Source: Musa acuminata AAA Group (taxonomy: Eukaryota; Streptophyta; Magnoliopsida; Zingiberales; Musaceae). Taken from it: a DNA stretch of 64,000 nucleotides. The stretch covers positions 9,504,501 through 9,568,500 of the forward strand of contig NC_088340.1 of NCBI RefSeq assembly GCF_036884655.1. Reading direction: 5' to 3'. Under the pieces are notes generated by a model. It ran no database searches. It had not been told where the DNA came from and saw nothing but the letters and a program-made list of their open reading frames with translations. How positions within the stretch are numbered: position 1 is the first letter of the stretch; every line of letters begins with the position of its first letter. Below are positions 57,148-64,000 of this stretch, piece by piece. The position numbers and the translations under genes are program-made.

Positions 57148-58778
57148 CTTAAAGATTGGATAGTCCATCAAATTTGTACAGGGGAAGAAGCTTCAGTGGA
57201 TTGTTTTGCTGGCTGACTGATTCTTCTCGATTGCTCAGTGAGAAAGGGATTTGTAATTCAATCGCACTCCACTTTCTCATTTGAAAGAGTGAACCGGTCA
57301 TCCTCCGTCTCTGCACGTGGATGGGAGAACCATCACAAAAAGCAATTATTAATATCATTATTATTGTTATTATTATCTTTGTAACGTGGGGTTGCAACGA
57401 TGATTGACGGGTACGACATGTATGTATGTATGTATGTATAAATAGCACATCCATTATGCTTGAGATGGAATTGTCGGCGAGTGTAGCTACCGAGCTACAA
57501 GGAACGAGTCGGCCTAACCCAACATGTCATCATTGCTTCGAATTGGACCGCCAACACGTCAGCATGTTTAAATCGGTGCCGATTCCCGATTCCCCCCATC
57601 CGCCCAAATTGAACGCGAAAAGGACCCATCGAGACGCCATAAATCTCCCTTCCCAAACCATCTCTTTCGGCCTCCCCTCCTCCACGTTGCATGCTCCCAT
57701 CCCTACCCAAACGTCAAGTCCATCCATCACATCCATCAAGTCATATGATTGATTGCTACCCGTACATCCAGGCGCCGACGCCCTCCCAACCCAATCCCCC
57801 TTTTCTAACCCACTCACCATTATTCTACATAATCCACGCATTTATATGATGTGTTCGTACTTGTCACATAATTAAACCCCAAACTCCACCTCGCCCTTCC
57901 TCACCGGCTGCCACTCACGGGCAGCAGAGGCAATTAATTATATTTGGGGGTGAGATTTGACTCCACTCTTGGAAGTTTCAACGCAATAATTACCGTTGTG
58001 GTTTTGACTGCCAATCCAATTAAGAGCTGCTATTGCGGTGTTTCACGCATTTACTGCGTTAATTTATTCCCTCGATACCATCTTCGAAATGCATGGCGGG
58101 AATCACGGCGAGAGCGATGCGGTCCGATCGCTGCAGTCAATCGCCTCCACCGTCCGATCGTCACTGCGCGACTCGCGGCCCGGCTCGAGTGCGGGTCACG
58201 TCGGGCAACATCAGCCGTCCACGGTATCTGAAGAAAAGCAGACCTGCTCAAGTACCAAAATGCTCCCTCGCTACGTCGCGGTCTATTCTGGACCCGGTTT
58301 AATCGGTCCACCGGTTGGATCACTTATCAAGGGCGTAGAGCAAAACAGTGTCCAATTGGGCCCATCAAGCATCGACTTCGGTTCATTGAAGTTGAGCCGG
58401 ATGAAATCGGACCGGTTTAGCCACGGCGGAAATCGGGCCCATCATGGGCCCCTAGGTTTGGCCAATCACAAGGCAGGTGGACGACAAGTACCAGTTTTGT
58501 AGAGTATGAAAGGCCAAATGCCCACAAGAAACCCTTTTGGAAATGTACGCGGAATGAAATGCAACCCCTCTTAAATTCACGCGGATTCCTAAAAGCTGCT
58601 GTTCTACTCCACACGGAAGAGGGGATGCGAGTGGATCACTCCGTCTTGCCCTCGCCTTCCCGAAGAAGACAACCGAAGCCAAAGCGAGCGCTGCGTCGAC
58701 GCCGAACAACTCGTTCGAGCTCCATTTCCGTTCCCTTGTGCCTGCAATCAGTACGACATCGGAAGAAGAGAGAGGAAG
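56867..58778. other. Intergenic, no gene seen; two microsatellites
   Basis: (CT)n at 57117-57143 and (GTAT)n at 57419-57440. The stretch 58,090-58,500 is GC-moderate but shows no recognisable frame. The last 150 bp is the probable bZIP 5'UTR. Confidence 0.5.
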
Positions 58779-61350
58779 ATGGGGGAGGCGGAGGCGGCGA
58801 CCCGCAACGACCTGATGCAGCGCCTCAAGCCCTCGGCCGCAAGCACCTCTTCCTGCTCCGCTGCCGCCCCTCCGAAGTCGCCGAATAGCGCTTCCTTCTT
58901 CCGACACTTCGCGCCCAACAGCTTCGGCCCCGAGGCCGCCCGGCGGCCAGGCATCCCACCTATTCCTCCGCCGCCCTCGCCGTCCTCCGCTGCAGCAGCC
59001 GTCCGGCCGCCCTCTCCCATCTCCTCTGCCTCCGCCGCTTTCCACTCCCGCTCCCTCTCCCAGCCCCCCGCCTTCTTCTCCCTCGACTCCTTGCCCCCTC
59101 CGCTCAGCCCACCCGCGTTCGCCGGCGCCACTTCGGATGCTTCCTTGGCCGACAGGGCGCGACCCGCCTCGGCCGGCCTGCCGCCGCGGAAGGCCCACCG
59201 CCGCTCGCAGAGCGATGTCCCGATCGGATTCCTCCAGTCTTTTTCTCCTTCTTCTTCTTCATCGAGTCCCGTGGCGGCGCCGGCAATGACGGCCGGGACT
59301 GCCTCTGCCATGCTCTCTCAGCAGCAAGTGAAGCAGGAGGCCGAGTGGGAGAAGGAGACGGAGAGCAGCGCGGAGGGCACCGGCGACCGGAAGGAGGACG
59401 CAGGAGACGCCGCAGATGATCTGTTCAACGCTTACATGAACCTGGACAGCTTGGACGCTCTGAATTCTTCTGGAATGGAAGAGCGGCACGAGGATTTTGA
59501 CAGCAGCAGGTTGAGCGGGGCAAGAATGAGCGCTACCGAAACCAGCGAGAACGAGGCGGAGAGCAGTGTTAACGAGAGCAGTGGCGGTGGGGTGAAGAAG
59601 GAAGGGAACAAGAGGAGCGCGGCGGGAGATCTGACCCCGATATCTATGCGACACTGTCGGAGTCTTTCGATGGATAGTTTCATGGGGAAGCTTAATTTTG
59701 GGGATGAATCGCCAAAGCTGCTGCCTTCACCGGGAATTCAGATGCCCCATCTTATGCGTAGTGGTTCGATGGATCGTACTGTCAATACGTTGAGCTTGGA
59801 GTTCGGAAATGGTGAGTTCAGCAGTGCTGAGATCAAGAAGATCATGGCGAATGAAAAGCTTGCGGAGATGGCAATAACAGATCCGAAAAGAGTCAAGAGG
59901 TGCTTTATCATTTACATAAATGTGGTGTCTTTTTGCCTTTTTTTTCCTTTCCTTCTCAAGGTGTTAAGTGGCTACCAAGAATTTGATGCCGCAAAACTGT
60001 GTTTGCTAACGTATAAATTGGTGTGGATGTCAAGGATTTTGGCTAACCGGCAATCTGCTGCGCGATCTAAGGAGCGAAAGATGAGGTATATTTCAGAATT
60101 GGAACACAAGGTGCAAACTCTGCAGACAGAAGCAACTACATTATCAGCACAATTGACCTTGCTGCAAGTGGGTTACCTGCATCTATTCTTCAAACCACCC
60201 TGTAATTGCTTCAATTAGTGTGATTAACTGACTGTTCTATTGTTTCTTTTTGCACAGAGAGATTCAGCTGGACTGACATGTCAGAACAATGAACTAAGGA
60301 TCCGTCTTCAAGCCATGGAGCAGCAGGCACAACTAAGAGATGGTAAATGTCATGGTTAACTTCTTTTTTGGCATTAGTTTTTTTCTTGAAGTAGCAAATT
60401 TAGTTAAAGCTGGCCTATCATGGATGCAACTCATTAAAATCTTTCAAGTTAATGTTGCACAGTGTATTATGCAGATTTGGTCATCCTTTGGTAAAGTTAC
60501 ACTAAAAGAAATTGCTTTCTGCATATGTATCTCAAACGTACAGGTCGTAATGGGAAACAAATAGGTGCAACCATCAAAGTGCATGCTTATTATATGGGAT
60601 AATAAGATTGGGAAATAAATAGTTACTTAATCTAAATGTTCTAAATTTGACCATAATTAACAATTCGACAATGTCGATGGTGGACCACTAACCTAATTCC
60701 AGATTCGGTATAGAGCATGTTATGTGCCGATGTAGATCCTTTAAATTTTGCCTATTGCATATATGTTTCTTGTTTTTAGCTTTAACTGAGCTCCTCCTTG
60801 GGCTCTACTCTAGTTTCTATTCTTGCAGCCATCTGGATGTTGGTGATTGTACTGAAGGAGATATATTTGAATATCCACCTCAATATTTTCTGACACTTGT
60901 TGAGCATTTAAATTAATTGGGGATAATTGCAACTTGATGCAAGTGATTGGTATATTTTGTACCCTACAACCTTTTTGCATATCTACCTGTTGATATAGTC
61001 AAGGATATATGAAGTTTACTTCGAATTAAATTATCCTGAAATAACATCCCATTTTGTTCTATTTAGAATTTGCTTGTGTTGCTCTTAAACATGAAAGAAT
61101 GTTGACCATGTGTGTTGCAGGCTTACTAGGCGTGATATTATTTGATGGGCATATTGGTGACCGCATGATTTAGGCAACTTAATACAAAAATGTTAATGTA
61201 ATGCTGACACATCTTCCATTTTTAACTGTTATTAATTTTAGTTTATTAGCATAAAACTTTAAGCTCTAAAGTAGTAGGTTTGAATGACATATATATAGAT
61301 GTATATATATATGTATACATATGTATATATATATAAATGTGTATATCTAC

Positions 61351-61382
<32 letters not shown>

Positions 61383-63244
61383 GTGTATATATATATACAC
61401 ATATATATATATATACACACATATATATACATACATATATGTATATGTATATGTATGTATATGCATATATATGTATGTATGTATATATGTGTGTGTGTGT
61501 GTGTGTGTTGTCATTCCTCAATAGTTCCACTGTGAAAGTGGTTATAAACTGGATTCGTATTAAGTTTAAATGCACCAACTACTTATAAATTGGTACTAAA
61601 CATTTTCACTTGTGTGTCTTGGGGATATTGGGATGGTAGGCTATTGGCTTTTGAAATATGGTATTGGAGCATTCACCGTTTCTGGTGTGTGGGACATGCT
61701 GGATATACCATGCAATCTTGAGATGGCAACAACCTGGTGGCTTTTCGTGCCTTCTTAATCATACATCACCTGCATGGTATTTTGGATCCAAGACTTGTTT
61801 TTGACACTATCAAGGCATGAAGATTTAATTAGTGTTACTACAAACTCTATATTGGACTTGAGTACTAATATTGAATAGAAAGTGTGCCTTTACCCATCCC
61901 CACCTCTTGGGTACATTGCGGGCAAGACCACATGATTGAAACCATGCTGAGACAAACTCAGAGAGGGTTAGGACCATGGATATCTGATTTAGTGGTTCTA
62001 AGTAGCAAATGGCTGCCATTGGGTGATGGGCACGTGATGGCATGATGCTGCTGCTTTCATTGCCTAGTGGATGGATTAGGACCATGGATTTCTAGATTAG
62101 TGGTCCAGTATGAACTGTACTGATATGTGACATTTTCTAGATTAGTGGTCCACTTGCTTAGTGTATCTGAGAGTTTCCTCTCATCAAGTAACATTTTGGG
62201 CTATATGTGCTATGTTTTGGTCCTCAACTAGTATAAAGATTTTGTGACAACAAATTTTTTTTTATGCTTTGATATTCTCAAATTTGGATGATGGTTAGGG
62301 ACTGGATTAGTATACGTTTATATGGACCACTACTCAAAATTGAGCTTAAATGTTTCAGGTCATATGTCTAAGACCTTTCAGTTCATGATGCTTTTACACA
62401 ATTGAATAGAGCAAGCTTAATAGAGATATGCAAGCTTGTCTTTTATTCTTCGACTCTGGAACCTCCTTTAATCAATTGGCCTTTCAACCTTGTCTGATGT
62501 CTCTCATTTTATTGCAAAGGCTACTTGGTTCTCTGGCTAGCGCTCAGCACCTATTTATTGTTCTATTATATGTGAGAAACTACCATGTTATATGTCCTGA
62601 GAAAAGAAAGAAAAAGTTCTTTAGATCTCTGCTGCATGTTAACTCTTGAATTGTGATCTTACCTAGTTTTTATTGTGCCTCTGTACCATGTTCATCCATG
62701 CCAGATGTGGTACCTCAACCTGCTTTGAGATGACAATGACACTTCTAGTGGATGCATGTTATACATATCTTTCACGGTTGTTTTCTTAATTTAGAAATTA
62801 ACTTCATGGATGAAAACTATTTAAGGTCTAGAGAGGGTCTTGTCGATAGTGTGCTGGCTGATGAAGGTTCTGCCGTTCTGTTGCTTCATTCATCTCATAA
62901 AGCAGTTCCTCAATTGGTGGATTTGCTTGTAGTGCCTCTCTTTCTCTCTCTCACATAGGCACCCCAATCCCTGCTTTCTTTTGATTCATGCAGCCATCAA
63001 TGAAGCACTGACAGCAGAGGTTCAGCGATTGAAACTTGCTACTGGTGAGATCACTGAGGCTCAGCTATCAAAGACCATAAATCAACAACTGGCTACAAGT
63101 TCTCAGATGTTTCAACTACATCAGTTGCAATCACAGCAGCAGAATCAACAGTCAACACATGTTCCTCTCTATCAATTTCAGCAACCACAGCAGCAACAGC
63201 AGCAGCAGAACAATACTGCATCAGAGGTAGAATCGAAGAACTGA
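58779..63244 (+). CDS. Group I bZIP transcription factor (bZIP29/30-like)
   Basis: Four exons (58779-59899, 60035-60167, 60258-60342, 62994-63244), GT-AG, give 529 residues. The long N-terminus is Ser/Pro/Ala-rich with [12 protein letters not shown] and [18 protein letters not shown]; these RRSxSxP and RxxSxS sites are typical 14-3-3/kinase targets of group I. The basic region [19 protein letters not shown] carries Lys in place of the usual Arg (N-x7-K, Asn378 to Lys386), the hallmark of group I (VIP1, RF2a, bZIP18/29/30/52/69). A leucine-zipper follows through exons 2-4 ([19 protein letters not shown]...). The C-terminus has a Gln-rich tail ([11 protein letters not shown]). The length and N-terminal domain favour the bZIP29/30/69 branch, regulators of cell division, wall and osmotic or mechanical signalling. 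Intron 3 is long (2.65 kb). Confidence 0.93.
61289..61509. repeat. Compound (AT/GT)n microsatellite in bZIP intron 3
   Basis: About 220 bp of TA, TATG, TACA and finally GT dinucleotides inside the third intron. The open frames across it are artefacts of the repeat. Confidence 0.92.
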
Positions 63245-64000
63245 GAATCTGAGTTTGATCATTTCAGTCTAATGTGTTACATGGAATGTCATTATTTTTT
63301 TTAAATGCATGCAAGGCATCGTCAAGTGTAGTAGTGGATGGCTTCAGTTGCTTTCATACTCGGTCCAAACTGTATTTCTTATTCGTCATGAATTTATTTT
63401 GTTGGGCATTATTGCTTTTGTAATTAAAATGTCTAATCTGTGTTCTAGGATGCATTAATTACTAGATAATATGATGTTCTGTTAGTAAAATGTTTACTCT
63501 GTTTTGGGACCAGTTTATATGCATTTCATTCCCCACAAGCTTTGCCTGTCTGCTACTGGGAAAGCTTGTTTGATTTTATTTGCGAATTCACATTCTGATG
63601 AGTGCCTGTATTCTCTAAATGACCGTTGCTCTGTTGATTTCTTGGCAGTCATGTTTCATGGCGATAAGGTTTTTCTTCCGCTAGAAAATATGATTTTGTT
63701 TTCCTTGTTGGCAGACAAAATCGTATACATTTATGCTGCAAAAGATGTGAAGGTGCACGTCCGGCAAAGCAGCAGATTAATCTAATATTTCATTCAGATT
63801 GACCCATTCTAACCACACCATTAGAATCTAAAAAGCTGTCACCAAATTCTGAAACATGGCATGAAATGAATGAACACGTCTAGTGCAAAGGTATCGAAAA
63901 GAAGAAACCTATCACAAACTACTACAACTCCAAAAGATGTGCTCTCAAGAAACAATTTTGGATAAACTCTTACAATAATTAGTAGGAGAATGCCCATTCA
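63245..64000 (+). other. bZIP 3'UTR and 3' flank
   Basis: AT-rich with no further supported gene before the window end. A polyadenylation-like context is possible but not clear. Confidence 0.4.

Noticed and set aside
61246..61588. Tyr/Ile-rich frames
   Set aside because: Translation of the AT/GT microsatellite inside a bZIP intron.

Overview
The window is nuclear DNA of a flowering plant. The genes are intron-containing with GT-AG junctions, the intergenic DNA is AT-rich with long microsatellites, and a Ty1/copia retrotransposon is present. GC-rich first exons set in AT-rich spacers, together with the protein types, point to a commelinid monocot. A banana/ginger-like (Zingiberales) genome is my best guess, but that is inference.

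Layout: 1.2-1.8 kb (-) PHD-finger first exon of an MBD9-like chromatin protein that continues off the left edge. 3,433-13,115 a complete but decayed SIRE-type copia element (LTRs, PBS, PPT, 5-bp target duplication, gag-PR-INT-RT-RH and an extra env-like ORF). 13.7 kb (+) small DUF761 protein. 16.7-18.1 kb (+) R2R3-MYB of the MYB61/86 clade. 18.5-25.4 kb AT-rich repeats with no supported gene. 25.7-27.5 kb (+) endo-beta-1,4-mannanase. 28.3-28.7 kb (-) small basic protein. 30.6-36.9 kb (+) LRAT-domain LES1-like gene with a duplicated, broken first exon and a candidate solo LTR at its start. 40.8-42.1 kb (-) NST/SND-type secondary-wall NAC. 44.2-44.7 kb minisatellite. 46.4-47.8 kb (-) CAND7-like seven-transmembrane protein. 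48.9-51.1 kb (-) D27-LIKE1 carotenoid isomerase. 51.9-52.4 kb (-) unknown conserved-looking protein. 52.8-53.6 kb (-) histone H1. 55.0-56.9 kb (+) E-class PPR protein. 58.8-63.2 kb (+) group I bZIP.

These are independent eukaryotic transcription units, not operons. Three concern cell walls (MYB61-like, NST-like NAC, mannanase) and lie within 26 kb; this may be chance. No new multi-gene system is evident. The most interesting points are (i) the LES1-like locus, where exon 1 is duplicated, neither copy keeps a normal in-frame start, and the only upstream in-frame ATG lies in the target-site duplication of a candidate solo LTR; (ii) GC-rich near-palindromic modules plus a TATA box that occur both in the retrotransposon LTR and again just upstream of its env-like ORF; and (iii) a 63-bp tandem duplication that copies the tail and stop codon of a small gene.
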